The position numbers and the translations under genes were made by a program. The notes under the pieces are model-generated. The model ran no database searches. It saw nothing but the letters and a program-made list of their open reading frames with translations, and had not been told where the DNA came from. 64,000 nt of DNA from NCBI RefSeq assembly GCF_037042905.1, contig NC_087259.1, positions 24,876,001-24,940,000 on the forward strand. Reading direction: 5' to 3'. Of this stretch, positions 46,072 through 58,082 are shown piece by piece; the first letter of the stretch is position 1, and each line of letters starts with the position of its first letter. The DNA is from Lytechinus pictus. Lineage: Eukaryota > Echinodermata > Echinoidea > Temnopleuroida > Toxopneustidae.

Positions 46072-48883
46072 AACAGCCTCATTTTTTTCTACCCCCATTT
46101 TTTTTAACACAAAACTCCATTCAACTCATTCCATATTTCCTCACCTCCAATCATTACAAGTCCTCAAAAATCATGACGAAAAATACAGAAAACGTGTTTT
46201 TACAGATTTTAATACCTCTATAATTCCACTGCACAGTACAATAATACCAATTATTGCAACATTTGTAGAAATTTGATAGCACAGTATAAAATGTACATAT
46301 TTGTAGATAAACTTGATATGCAAGGTGGAAAAGATACTTCAATATTTTGTCATTAATATTGAAAGATAAAGCAATCAAAATATTGATGTTGGCTCATAGA
46401 CAGACATCTTAAGACAGAAATTAGCTCTTGAACATAACCCAGACCTCCTTCTTGATCAAACATCTGTGGAGTGGTTAGTTAAATTGTGTTTTACTGCCTT
46501 TGAGCAGAAACATTTCTTTAAAAAATACAAAAATTTGTATTATCTGCTAAAAGTGACTCAATAATGATAATACTTGGTTCCTTGATAGTGCATAATGAGT
46601 TCCATCATATTGGACAAATATAATTGTAATTGATTACATGGAATTATCATCTGTTTATTCATATATATATATATATTTGCATCATGGATCTCTTGTAAAG
46701 AACATTTGCATAGTTAAAATTAAGAAATGGATGTAATATTCTGATGTTAATTTTTTCACCTTTTCCATGATTTCTAAATATTGTTAGTTATTGATGTTAA
46801 TAATATTCAATTTGCAAGAAAAGTCAATCTTCACTGCTGTGATAATTTTTTTCTCTCTTCACATGACATTCCAAGTCATTTAAGGGCAGCAATCAGACAA
46901 ATGATCTGCAATCCACTTCATCCGAAAGTGGCCATATTTTACCTGCCTTGGGTCTGATAATTCACATGATATTCCATAGATACCATATTTCAAATTTGTT
47001 TGGAACATAATATTCTCCATACCCTCTCCACACATGCATAATCAATAAAGATAATTGATCTACATAATTCATGTTTAATACTTGATATATATATCTATTG
47101 GTACGATTGCATAGTTACAGATAGAGAAAGCACTCATTAATTCATCTCATGCATAGAATATAAATTTGTTTCATAGAATTATTATGAATTTATAATACAG
47201 CGCAGCTTCTGAAGAAAGCAAAGAGATTGGACGGAAGAGAAAATTAGCACAAACCTCGTTGATTAACAGCATTGATGATGTACAATTGTGCATATTATTT
47301 ACAAATATATAAGGCAGCTATACACAATATATTTACTGTAGAATCAGTACAATAATATTTTCTACGATATAATCAGATAACAATCCTGACCTAGTCAGGA
47401 ACCATTTCTCATCTTATAATTTTGCAAGGCACAGAGACAGAATTGGCATTTTCTCCCTAAATCTAGACTTATCTGAAGGTTTTGCGTCTCATACCCTCTC
47501 CTTCGGGTCAAATCTCACAAAAAGAAAATACATGCATTTCTAGTCTACATTGGCAATTATAAGATTCGTTGCATGAAAAAGTGATAAATAGCAATTATCC
47601 TAATGATCAAAGAAGATATACATATGTAGGTACGTATGATGTTTTCGCTTTCTCCCCATGGGTGTAATAAGTTAATTGATGATCATTTACTTGACAACTC
47701 TGCCTCTGCTAGCTGAAAAAACTGCAACATTTTGTGCTGGACATAAATAGAATACACCATTTACAGTAAATTTGAATTTGCATTAAAATCGTGAACATAA
47801 ACAGCTTCTAGATTTATGGAGTGCATGGAGCTTCAGAATCCTTATATAGCATCAAATTTAAAAGACAGAAAAAAGCAAGTACATGGAGCTTATTAATAAA
47901 GCAAACGTGGGAAATTGATTACCCTGTTTTAAAATAACGCCCATTCTTTCAGGTTAAAGCCTCTTCCTTTACATTAACAAGGTGATCCCTCTTTTGTGCT
48001 TGGTCTGTCTATGGGTATGCTCCAGCATTTTTGAAGTAAAAACTGTAAAAGAACCCACTATGATTTTTATATTTTCATTATTTTCAGATGTACAAGTAAG
48101 CATGATGAGAAGATAACTCCACTTTACCCCACAATATGAAGACATTTGGAATGAGCCGACAACAGAGATGACGGGACAATCTTCAAAGAGCTGCCATTTT
48201 GAACCTGTCCTTCCATTCAATAAAATTCCCATATACTCACTTCATACCATTCCATTCACAGCATATTTTGAACTAGAGTGAACAAATAAAACTTGGGTGC
48301 ATTGCAGATATACAGTTCCCAGCTGATTAAGCCATCACACATTCATTCCATTTTCATGCAAATTTATTCACAAATATCTCTATTTTTTATTCTATGATCC
48401 AATTAATAAGGTTGTATTATCACAACTACGTACCTTATTATTACATTTAATAACTCTGTTATGTATGGGATTGATTTATTCTTTCAGATTTAGATAAGAC
48501 AGGTCTGCATTATTCAAACTGAAAAGCCCAGCAATTGGAAATTTAGTATGCACTAAATGTTAAATTATGGAAATGTCAATTTGGATTGGACTGGTGGTTG
48601 AGATTCATATACTATTAAAGTGACAAGTAAATAAATAAAAATAAAATGCATTAAAAAATATCATGAATAAACTGATGACTGATTGGTCTATAATAAGCAT
48701 TGTTTACCAACCCTTTACCTATAATAACTAGCCCTTTATCAACATGATACCTAATGGGATAATATATTTCTTCAGGTATTTTTTCATTATTTTGAAAGGA
48801 ATGGAGTAGACTATATTGCATTTTTTTCTTCATTTTTCTGCAATCAAACATGCCTTATGGCAACACCTCGAGAAAAGAGGCAA

Positions 48884-51800
48884 TCAAACGCTTCCCATCA
48901 CCCATCTGTGGTTGGCAAGGCGACGTCGCATCCGGACGATTGAGGAGTCGACACTGGCACCGGCGTGCTTGTGCCTAATATCGCCTTGGAGACGACCCTG
49001 TGCCATTTGAAGGAGACCGATATTACGACTTGTCTTGAGTAGTGATTCGTCTAGGCCGGCAGCACCCTGAAGAATCGGTAGGAAACAGCGAGGAACAAAT
49101 TAATATCAAATGCAACCTTAGAGTTTTGTAGATCAAGGAGGGAGGGTGCTTCTGTATAAAGTTTCTCAAGGACTATACAATTAGGAATGTGTTTTGAGAG
49201 GGGTTTGGTGTTGACATGTGATGATAAGAATTGGGGCTTGTGTTAGGTTGAGATATTAAGGTTAATATGTGGCTGAATAGGCAAGTTTTCTATCAATGGG
49301 ACCAATGGTCATACTGGAGCAAAGATCAGCTTTTACATACAAGCTGATTTCAAGTATGGTGTCTGTGTCAGAGTTGTAAATCTGACTGCTGAACAGTGCA
49401 CTGATTTTTGGATTTTAATGACAACATTTACTTCATTAGTGTAACTCCAGGTGATACCCATCCAAACACAAGGTTCATTCAATGTTGGGAGTTGTGGTTG
49501 GTGCATGCTTTAACCCAAATACCAAAATCAGATCACCCATTGACTTATCACACGTACTTACCTTGATAATATCTTGTGCTTCTGGTAGGTTGGTGCCCGG
49601 ATGTCGCTGGTAGACCCGGACCAGAGGACGGGTTAGTTTCTCCCTGGTCTCCAAGTCAGACTGCATCTCAGGTCCAATGGTGTAGCCTAGGGCCTTCTCT
49701 GTAGAGTCATACCAACGCTGGGCACGATGGATGGAATGACGGTTCTCACCAGCCGCTACAGTCAGATGTTGCTAAAATTGGAAAGAAGACAGAAAAAAAA
49801 TGTTGAACGTTCGAAAGTTTGGATCGGCAAGGTAGTACTCTCGATAATGTCAAAACATAACATCAATGTAAGATTAGAAATAAAGTATATCCCGAGGTCC
49901 GAATTGTCCCGACCCCATATCAATGTATCTTATTTCATTCTCTTGAAAGTATATTAGGATGTGACAAACATTGACAAAACAAAAGAATTCAAGGTAGGTA
50001 TTTTATTGAATGATAAACCAATGTACCTTCAGTGTGACAGTTTCGGCAACCTTCTGATTAAGACTACCATTAACAGCCCTGTGTGCAGCCTGCTGCAACT
50101 GCTGAGTATTCTCAATGGCATCACGGATTTCCTTGCGGAGGACTTGTGAGCGCTGGCGTGCTTCCCTGGCCTGAGCAATAGAAGCAGCTGCTTCTGGGGT
50201 GAACGGGCCTAAGGGATCTGGAGGGGGTGTATTGGAGCCGTTTCGTTCCTCTCCATCAGGAGGCGACGTTCTCGCACCAAGCAACTCTGAAACATTCAGG
50301 TTGATCTGACGAGTGTAGCCTGTCCCATTGCCACCAAAGGTCATAGTCTTCTCTTGACGGGAGATGCGTCCACTGTTACGAGAAGCACGCCCGTTGACAG
50401 AGGAGACGGCATGGCAAAGTAGGTCTAGGACCCTGTTTCTTTCTTGGATGACAGCACTAAGTCGCTTCCTGCACTGATCTAGGACCTGAAATAGAAATAC
50501 ATATATCACAATGTAAACATTGTTTTCAAATATTTTGCTAAGAAAAGAATAGCATTTCTAAAGTTTTGAATTAAATAAAAAATTTGGTGTGCCACTATTT
50601 GCAGATGCTGAGATCAAGTGCAAAATAATAGATGCAAATAGTTGTTCAACCAACCATGAAATCCGCTTAATTCAGAATTCTGAACTATGCCACTCCTAAA
50701 TGAATAATAACCCTAAAAGATTTCAGAAGAGAAGGGTTTCATAAAAATATTCATAAATAAATAAAAATAATGATTTATTAAAGATTCACCACATACCTGA
50801 AGTTGTTTTTGAACTGAGCGTAGTTGCAATTCTAGAGCCTTTTTAAGTTGATGGAGATGTCGGAATTCTTTCTCCACTACGTCATCTGCACCATCTCTTC
50901 CCTGTAAATTTGAAATGGAGACAGAAAAGGAAAAAATAGACAAATACATATTTAGGACTTTTTCCAAAAAATATTATGAAAGAGAAAGTTTACAACAAAA
51001 ATACTAAGGGGGAAACACATGTAAAGCCTTTTTGTATGGTCTTTGCTAAAAAATTAGTAATCTACTGTGGATAAATCTATGTTTTAGGACATCTTTATGT
51101 TAATCAGTAATAAGAGCTGAGGTAAGTTAACTTCTCAAAAGAAAAAAAAATTACCATTGTTAGCAGGTTCCATTTAAGACATATTGCAAATAGAAGAAAA
51201 AAAAAGAAAATAAATTTTCATGTGTGCACTTCATTCATTATTATGAAACTGCAAAGTTGCTAACAATCTTGTGGCAAAGAATTAATCATTGTATGCTTAT
51301 GGTATATTTTGGTTTACCATCCTTTACTGTTATGTTTTCGCTGTTACTGAATATACATGATAATCACTAAATGTGCAATTAGCAACTACACAAGTTACTT
51401 AGAGGTTGCCATGCCAAAGACCCATGTCTATTTGCTTTTCTTTACAGAATGCAAGCCAACTCCTTTGTTTATTTAAAAAGAAACCCCATGAAGTCAGTAT
51501 AACGAACAAACAATAGGGAGTTGGTACACCAAGAAAAGCTCTCCTTACACACTTTAGGGTCCAAACAATGGCCAAGCTTTTTGCATACAATTACTATGTA
51601 ACCAAAGGTAGTTTTACACACACAAAAATATTTAAGAAAAAAAAGGTAATTTAAAGAAGAAGTCCAGTAAGATGTTCAGATACAGAGTCCTCCCCTAATG
51701 ATGTATCATAAATGGGGTGTGTGAGCTGGAAGAATATATTGAAAAATATATTGACTGAGGGTGATATTGACTTAGGTCTACATTATTTACATTCATTTCT

Positions 51801-52839
51801 AAATAAAATGAAGAAACATTGCTTGCAAAATAAAATGCAAAGCTCTTAAAATTGCAGACTTGTCCAGTTATCAAAATGAACTGTACTACAGTACGACAAT
51901 ACGCCAGACGGTGGCCTGTACTTATAGAGAAGAAGAAGAACTGGGTATACCAGGACAAGAACACGATTTTAAGAGGTCAATAGTAAACAATTAACCCATA
52001 CGGTATACAAGTAACTTCGAAATTTACTATTAAATTATAGTGGATTTAGTGCTATTTGTAATGTTATTGAAACAGAACATTAAGCAAAATGTGATGTTTT
52101 TAACTTGGACGTCTGGATGACTTCATTTATTTCTTATTTCAGATTTATTTCATCCCAGTACCTGATCAACACATCAATCCTTATTGACTGCAACTTATCG
52201 CTAACCTCCAAAGAGTGGAGGATCAAAACAGAGAGAGATTAGACAACATAGACTACATTTAGATTTACAAATGAAACTAAAAAGATTGAACTCATTTGGC
52301 CTTGAACTTGGGACGAGAGAGTCTCTAGAGTCTAGTTACAAAAAAAGGTATAAGTTAGTAGTTAGGACTGTTACTAGACCTCCTGACCCTAGTTGAGTTT
52401 TATCATCATTTTTATTTAAAACAATACGTTCTTAATAGATTACCCTTTCTCTTGACGGTCTTGTGCTTCTGATTTCTGTGCTCATCTTATTGAGTGCAAT
52501 GTCTTTTCGAATGTGTTCCAGTTTCTTTTCCAGCGCCTCCTTCCCGCGTAATAAACTTTTGACTTCCTCATTGGTTTCAAGAAAACTGTCCCGAAGTTTG
52601 ACAAGTGATATTCTGCATTCCCTGACATACTGGTGAACGACTGTATTACTTTGCTGAGCACAATTATCTCGAAGGGATGGCAAGGCATCGAAAGAACGTC
52701 CGGCTTCTTGGCCCGTGTCTGTTTTTTCCACAGCCGCTTGTGAAATTTTAATCTCATTCACCGTAGCATCGCTCCAGCTTTGTGGGCCGACCGTCGCCGT
52801 GGCAAGGGGCATTTGGGTACGAGTGCGAGTGGACATCAT
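48884..52839 (-). CDS. TEKTL1: TEKTL1 (CCDC105) orthologue: tektin-like axonemal protein
   Basis: Five exons in transcript order: 52444-52839, 50797-50901, 50027-50485, 49562-49771 and 48884-49066. All junctions are phase 0 with GT/AG borders, and the stop is TGA at 48884-48886. The product is 450 residues; human TEKTL1/CCDC105 has 499. The chain is mostly coiled coil. Family marks are TPPPDPLGPFTP at about residue 253 and RPLVRVYQRHPGTNLPEA at 368-385, both also present in the human protein. Two adjacent ATGs (52839 and 52836) could start translation, and I chose the first. Tektin-like proteins line the lumen of axonemal doublet microtubules, chiefly in sperm; that role is family knowledge. 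The gene is intact, lies in tandem with LRSAM1 and has an RFX-like X-box upstream. Confidence 0.94.
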
Positions 52840-53070
52840 CTTGAAAAATACGTGTATTTACACCTCCATTTCATAAATAAATACTCCTTTATAATACACC
52901 AAGTATCCAGTTATTTGACGATGATATTCTCTTTTTTTCTGATGATGGGTTGTCGCAGGAGTGGGTGTTCTTCTCCCGCGTGTAGGTAGCTAGAACAATC
53001 ACAGGTGCTTGGTTGCGTGAACATGCATGGGGCGATGGTCAATAGCAGCCGGCGTCTGTTGCTAGATTGT

Positions 53071-53084
53071 GTTGTCATGGGATC
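53071..53084 (-). promoter_or_regulatory. RFX X-box-like site upstream of TEKTL1
   Basis: The minus strand reads GATCCCATGACAAC, which fits 13 of 14 positions of the RFX consensus GTHNYYATRRNAAC. It lies about 230 bp above the TEKTL1 ATG. RFX factors switch on ciliary genes in animals, so the placement makes sense. A CCAAT box on the same strand lies near 53155-53162. No TATA box is obvious. Confidence 0.5.
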
Positions 53085-54349
53085 CCCTCGAACCGGTTAT
53101 GCGTGTCCGATGTCAATAGAAAACGTCACTGGACTCTTTTGAGAGCGCTATTGTGATTGGTGTACTGACAACAAGTTCTCGCAACAGGTGCACTGTCGCC
53201 CCGCCCCTCAAATCCTAAATTACCTCGATCTGTTTTGGTAATAATTGTTCAATTACACATAATTTATAATTCCTCAAGATATTGAATAACCAACCTTGAT
53301 TACAATCATGGATATTTAATCCATCATGATTGTAACGAGGATGTATAAAACAATAACAACAACATGAAAAATGATTGAGAAACCTTCGAGTCATGCGAAT
53401 AGCAGCTATTCAATGTATATCAAGGTCACATTTCTGAACTGTAAGGACAGGCATAGATACATTGCGAACTAACTAAGTAGTTAGTAAAATACATTGTATT
53501 TATGGACATTTGAATGAATATACTAAATAAACAAATTGAAAAAAAATGTTGAATTAATGTTTGAAAATAAGAAAGGAAGAGATGAATGAAAGAAATATAT
53601 ATAATTATATATACAGTATATACATTACATGTATTAGAAAGAAAGTGGTTCGGGAATAAAAAAAAAAAAAAAAAAAAATTATAGTCTTTTTAGAGACATG
53701 AAAAATAATTGAAAGAACTTACGAACGAACGCAAGAAAGAATAGATGAGTGTATAAAGAAAAAACCTCATGAAAATAAAACAAAATGTGAGAAAGAAGAA
53801 TAAGGGAAAGAAGAAATGGAGACATCGACGATGAATAAAAAGAGGCGACACAAAGATTTGTTTAACAAAGATATATTTCGATGATATTAAGAAATAATGA
53901 GAGGAACAGTAGGCCCACTTGGTAACCTCGTGAGGACTAGCAAAACAAATCATAATAAACAAATCAAAGAACAAGAAAAAAAATGCTCATCAGAATTGCC
54001 GGAATCACTTTCCCGTCTAAAATGTTGACAACTAAAAAAAGGGGGAAAATAAAAAAAAAAGGTTAGAGGAAGAAGAGGTCGAAGCCGCCATCAAAATTCT
54101 GACACCCCCAAGAATCTTTATCAAAATTATGTCGGGGGGGGGGGGACTTTACCCCCGTATTGTGTGCTAGTGGGAGGCACTGTGTGGACGGCATACGAAT
54201 GTTTTTATGATTTTCCAATAGTGATAGAAGTGGGCAAAAGAGAAGGAAAATGAAAAGAAAGGGCATAGGAGTGATAAGAAGAGACACTCTTTGTATAACT
54301 CCATGAATCCATGAGACTCTATAATTCAATTGAGAAATTGCGTCTTTAA

Positions 54350-55210
54350 AGGTCAAGTCCATCCCAGAAATTTTTTTATTTGAATAAATAAAGAAAAGTG
54401 TGGAGCGTTGTGGCCCAGTGAATCAGTCTCCGGACTTTGAAACAGAGGGTCGTGGGTTCGAATCCCAGCCATGGCGTAATTTCCTTCAGCAAGAAACTGA
54501 TCCACAATGTGCTGCACTCAACCCAGGTGAGGTAAATGGGTACCGGTAGGAAGTAATTCCTTAAAAAGCTGTGTGCGCTATGAACGCCTAGCTTAGCCGG
54601 GTAATATAGGAGCGCCTTGAGCACCTAACAAGGTGGATATGTGCGCAATATAAATACCCTATATTATTATTATTATTATTAAATATAGCATTATAAATTT
54701 CACCAAAACATGTTAAATAAGAAAGTTATGGCATTTAAAGTTTCGCTTATTTTTCACAAAACAGTTATATGCACAGCTCAGTAACATGCAAATGAGTCAA
54801 TCACTCACTATTTATTTTGTTTTTTTATTGTTTGAATTATACAATAGGCTTATTTCATTTTTACACATTTGACAAAATAAGGACCAACTTTACTGAAACA
54901 TATCCCGAAACATATAGTATCAAGCAATGCTAGTTCCACATGTCCAGGGAGGAATTAATCGTTGTTTCACTTGGCAATGAGGAGATTATAATATTTCATG
55001 TTTCATATAATAAAATACAAAATAAATAGTGAGTGGATGATGTCATCAGTCTCCTCATTTGCATACTGACCAGGATGTGCAATAAACTGTTTTGTGAAAT
55101 TTACTTTCTTATTTTTCATCCGATTTTGATGAAATTGTCAGTGCTATACTTGTTGGATTTTTGTTTCTTCATAGTGTTCAAATCAACTTTTTCTTGGGGT
55201 GGACTTTCCT
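54350..55210. mobile_element. TTAA-type MITE interrupted by a SINE
   Basis: The left end AGGTCAAGTCCATCCC follows TTAA (54346-54349). The right end GGGGTGGACTTTCCT has lost the TTAA (CTAT). Apart from the inserted SINE at about 54399-54682, the body matches the MITE at 34621-35207, with AAGAAAGTTATGGCATTTAA and CTCCTCATTTGCATACTGAC among the shared words. Confidence 0.8.
54399..54682 (+). mobile_element. tRNA-derived SINE, nested in a MITE
   Basis: The head has an A-box-like TGGCCCAGTGAATC and a canonical B box, GGTTCGAATCC (54455-54465). The body holds CAACCCAGGTGAGGTAAATG and GAGCGCCTTGAGCACCTAAC, and the tail is (TTA)n. It splits the MITE body cleanly, so it inserted later than the MITE. 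Confidence 0.85.
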
Positions 55211-55395
55211 CTATCTAAACGGCTAATCCCCAGTCCTCGCCGCCGGTTTATGTTCATCGAGTCCATAACAGACCAGACAAGCTGAAGTTATCTCCTGTTT
55301 TCGTATATTCGTCACGCCCTATTGCCCTCGGTTCACCGCTCCGCCTCACGGCAGATATACATGTACACTCCCATTTCCAGTTTTTCGGTTTCCCT

Positions 55396-55556
55396 CCGGG
55401 GCAGGGGCCGCGGAACGGTTTTCAAAGTGGGGGGGGGGGGGCTGACCATGCAAAAAATCACAATCATATGGTAATTTTTACGTTTTCGTACACGGTTTTG
55501 GAAAAAAAGTGGGGGGGGGGGGGGGCTGAAGCCCCCCGCTTCCGCGGCCCCTGCGG
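55396..55556. mobile_element. Short element with GGGGCAGGGGCCGCGGAA ends and inner poly-G
   Basis: The left end GCAGGGGCCGCGGAA and right end TTCCGCGGCCCCTGC are perfect inverted repeats of 15 bp. A run of 12 or more G residues lies just inside each end. The middle is only about 100 bp and noncoding. Confidence 0.75.
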
Positions 55557-55839
55557 GGATCTCATCATACCTAGATAATGTTTATAAAGAAGACAAATTA
55601 CAACAACCAAAACAAAAATAAATCGTTATAGTGTCTTTAAATTAAATTAAATGTCTTTGCCATCCTCCCACTCAAGGAGTTGAAATCAATCTGGAGAATA
55701 AATTTCGTCGCTGGATATCGTTGACGATCGCGCCTCTGACTATATAGTGTTACAATAAATGACTTAGCGCCGACCCTGTCAATGCAAACAGTGATCATTG
55801 CAGTGATCAAGAGAAAATGGGTTGCTGCTGTTGTTATTG

Positions 55840-56265
55840 ATAATGATGATGACGATGAATGATGATGATGACAAATGTTAAATTGATGAAGATGATGATG
55901 ATGGTGTTGTTGATGATGACGATGATGGTGATGATGATGGTAATGACGATGATGATGATGATGATGATAATTGATGATGACGAGGATGATGATGATAATG
56001 ATGCCAGATGATGGTGGTGACGGTGGCGATGAATATGATGAATTGAAATGACGACGATGATGATGATAATGATGATGATGCCAGATGATGGTGGTGACGG
56101 TGGCGATGAATATGATGAATTGAAATGACGACGATGATGATGATAATGATGATGCTAGATGATGGTGGTGATGGTGATGATGAATTGATTATGACGATGA
56201 TGATACTATGATTATTTTGATGATGATGATGATGATCATCATCATCATCATGATTGTGATTGTGG
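55840..56265. repeat. GAT microsatellite with an internal ~78-bp duplication
   Basis: GATGATGAT with GAC, GGT and AAT variants runs for about 425 bp. A compound block containing GCCAGATGATGGTGGTGACG and GAATATGATGAATTGAAATG occurs twice in succession (about 56003-56080 and 56078-56157). It ends in a GATGATGATC/ATCATCATCATCATC palindrome near 56220-56250. Confidence 0.85.
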
Positions 56266-56584
56266 TGAATTGATTTACGATTATAATGACTACGATGGTG
56301 ATGGATAATGTAATGATACTGATCAAAATAATATTGATGATAATGGCGCTACAATTATGGTGATGATTGATGTTGATTTTCATGATGATGGAATTGGCGG
56401 TGATGCTCCTGGTACTGACATTACTTCTAATGATGATGACATATTCATTTTGGTCTATAAGCAGATGGTCCAATTAACACACCGCCAAACACATCATGGC
56501 TCGTCGTAAGCAAACTTGGTCTAGCTATATTGTTTTGGTCTTATTACGGTTCGATCCAAGGCTCGATCCAAGGCTTGGTCTAAT

Positions 56585-58082
56585 CACTGGCGTAAATCCG
56601 TGTTGATGGGTGGGGGGATGACTGAAATATTTTGGCATTTTTTTTGCAATCATGTTTTTAGATATGCAAGGAATTGCCATTGACATGTCCACAGTGGCGT
56701 ACCGTGGGTCACGGCATTGGGGGGGGGGGGCACCAGCAAAAATTTTGAATCACTGAGTGAGTGCGCTAGTGAGCGCGCGAAGCGCGCTCAGTTGCCAGTT
56801 ATACTGACCTAATAGAGACATTTTAAGGACAATGTCATTAAACTGATATGTATCTCACTGATCAAATAATGCGAGCGCGAAGCGCGAGCTGAATTTTTTT
56901 TATATTCACACCTAAAAAGGGACATTATAATCAAATTTGTGTAATCATGATAGGTACCTGTCTCGCTAAACAATGCGAGCGCGAAGCGCGAGCTGAAAAT
57001 TTGGATAATTCAGACCTGAAGTGGGGCATTCTAAGGTTTTTTTGTAAGAATTAACTAGGACCATACGTATTTCATTAACCAAATGATGCGAGCGCGAAGC
57101 GCGAGCTGAAAATTTTTGATATTCAGATCAGAAGGGACATTTTAAGGACTGATTTTAGGAATTTATGAAAAGCAGACATATCTCACCAATCCACTAATGC
57201 GAACGTAACCACGGACAGGAAATGTTTCATATATACGAAGACCTTAACATGGGGCAATCACTTTTTGAGTCGTGAAAAACAAGCATATGTCACTACATAA
57301 AACAATGATAACTCAAGTGCTAGGAAATATATTTGGTTTATATTGACTTGAAAACGGGATGTTTTAGTACAACAGGATTATATATCACGTTAAACAGACA
57401 ATGCGAGCACCAGGAACAATGAAGACGTAGGCCCTGAGCAAATTATGTTTCATAAAGTTATGATAAATATGTTTCTTATGTAATGTAACATAACATAATT
57501 ATAATATAATATAACATTATAATGAATAATATTTTCTTCTTTCCCACTACGTTTCTCTTCCTTTCTCCCTCTTTTCTCCTTTTCCCCTTTCCCCGTTTTT
57601 TTTTTGTCAGCCGATGGGGGGGGGGGATGTGCCCCCCACGCCCCCCGTAGTTACGCCACTGTATGTCCATATGGCAAATACCCCTCCAATATTATTATCT
57701 TTTTTACCCCATGATGGTTTGATGGTTTTATTAGAGATTACATTCAAAATTTGTTGACATTCCATCTTAATCCCTTCCCAAAGACCCCAACATTGATGAA
57801 TTGGAAGAAACGGGGGTTTCTCTTCAATGTTATAATAAGAACATAAGTATTTCGTTTGGAAATGGTGAACTGGCTCTTTATTTGCATTTTATGATTCAAT
57901 AATATTGTTTTATTTGTTAAGCGGTATTTTAGGAAGAATTTTTACCAATAAAACAATTATCTCTTGTGATTTTTTTCATTTCTTTCGTAAAAAGTGGGGG
58001 GATGTTTGTACAGGCCATCCCCCCCCCCCTCCTCGAAAAGTGGGGGGATATATCCCCCCATCCCCCCGGGTTTACGCCAGTG
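56585..58082. mobile_element. hAT-like non-autonomous element with perfect 8-bp target duplication
   Basis: The ends CACTGGCGTAAATCC and GGGTTTACGCCAGTG are inverted. Both sides are flanked by GGTCTAAT (56577-56584 and 58083-58090). The 8-bp duplication points to hAT. The host sequence is itself rich in GGTCTA words, so the duplication is somewhat less certain than its perfect match suggests. No transposase frame is visible, and a second hAT-like element sits inside. Confidence 0.75.
56692..57661. mobile_element. Inner nested hAT-like element with CAGTGGCGTA ends and GCGCGAAGCGCGAGCT repeats
   Basis: The ends CAGTGGCGTA and TACGCCACTG are perfect inverted repeats. The flanks CATGTCCA (56684-56691) and TATGTCCA (57662-57669) match at 7 of 8 positions. 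Inside, AATGCGAGCGCGAAGCGCGA occurs at about 56868 and 56971, with near copies at about 57085 and 57197, in units of roughly 100-115 bp. A poly-G run follows the left end and another lies near the right end. Confidence 0.75.

Larger units (their letters stand above)
39980..48883. other. Repeat-dominated spacer between LRSAM1 and TEKTL1
   Basis: No supported coding exon is visible. The region holds the presumed LRSAM1 promoter side just above 39979, hAT-like fragments with poly-G (40230-40310, 41135-42692), degenerate tandem repeats (42990-43470), a foldback element (43982-45088), a copy of the GTCTCACCTGCA repeat (45126-45550) and a 148-bp tandem duplication (45781-46071). About 2.8 kb of unremarkable AT-rich DNA follows (46080-48880) and must include the TEKTL1 3' UTR. 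A TTTATT at about 48475 (AATAAA on the minus strand) is a possible polyadenylation signal. Confidence 0.6.

Noticed and set aside
54408-54480. tRNA gene (B box GGTTCGAATCC)
   Set aside because: No cloverleaf with paired acceptor stem could be drawn. The sequence continues into a SINE body and tail shared with other copies.
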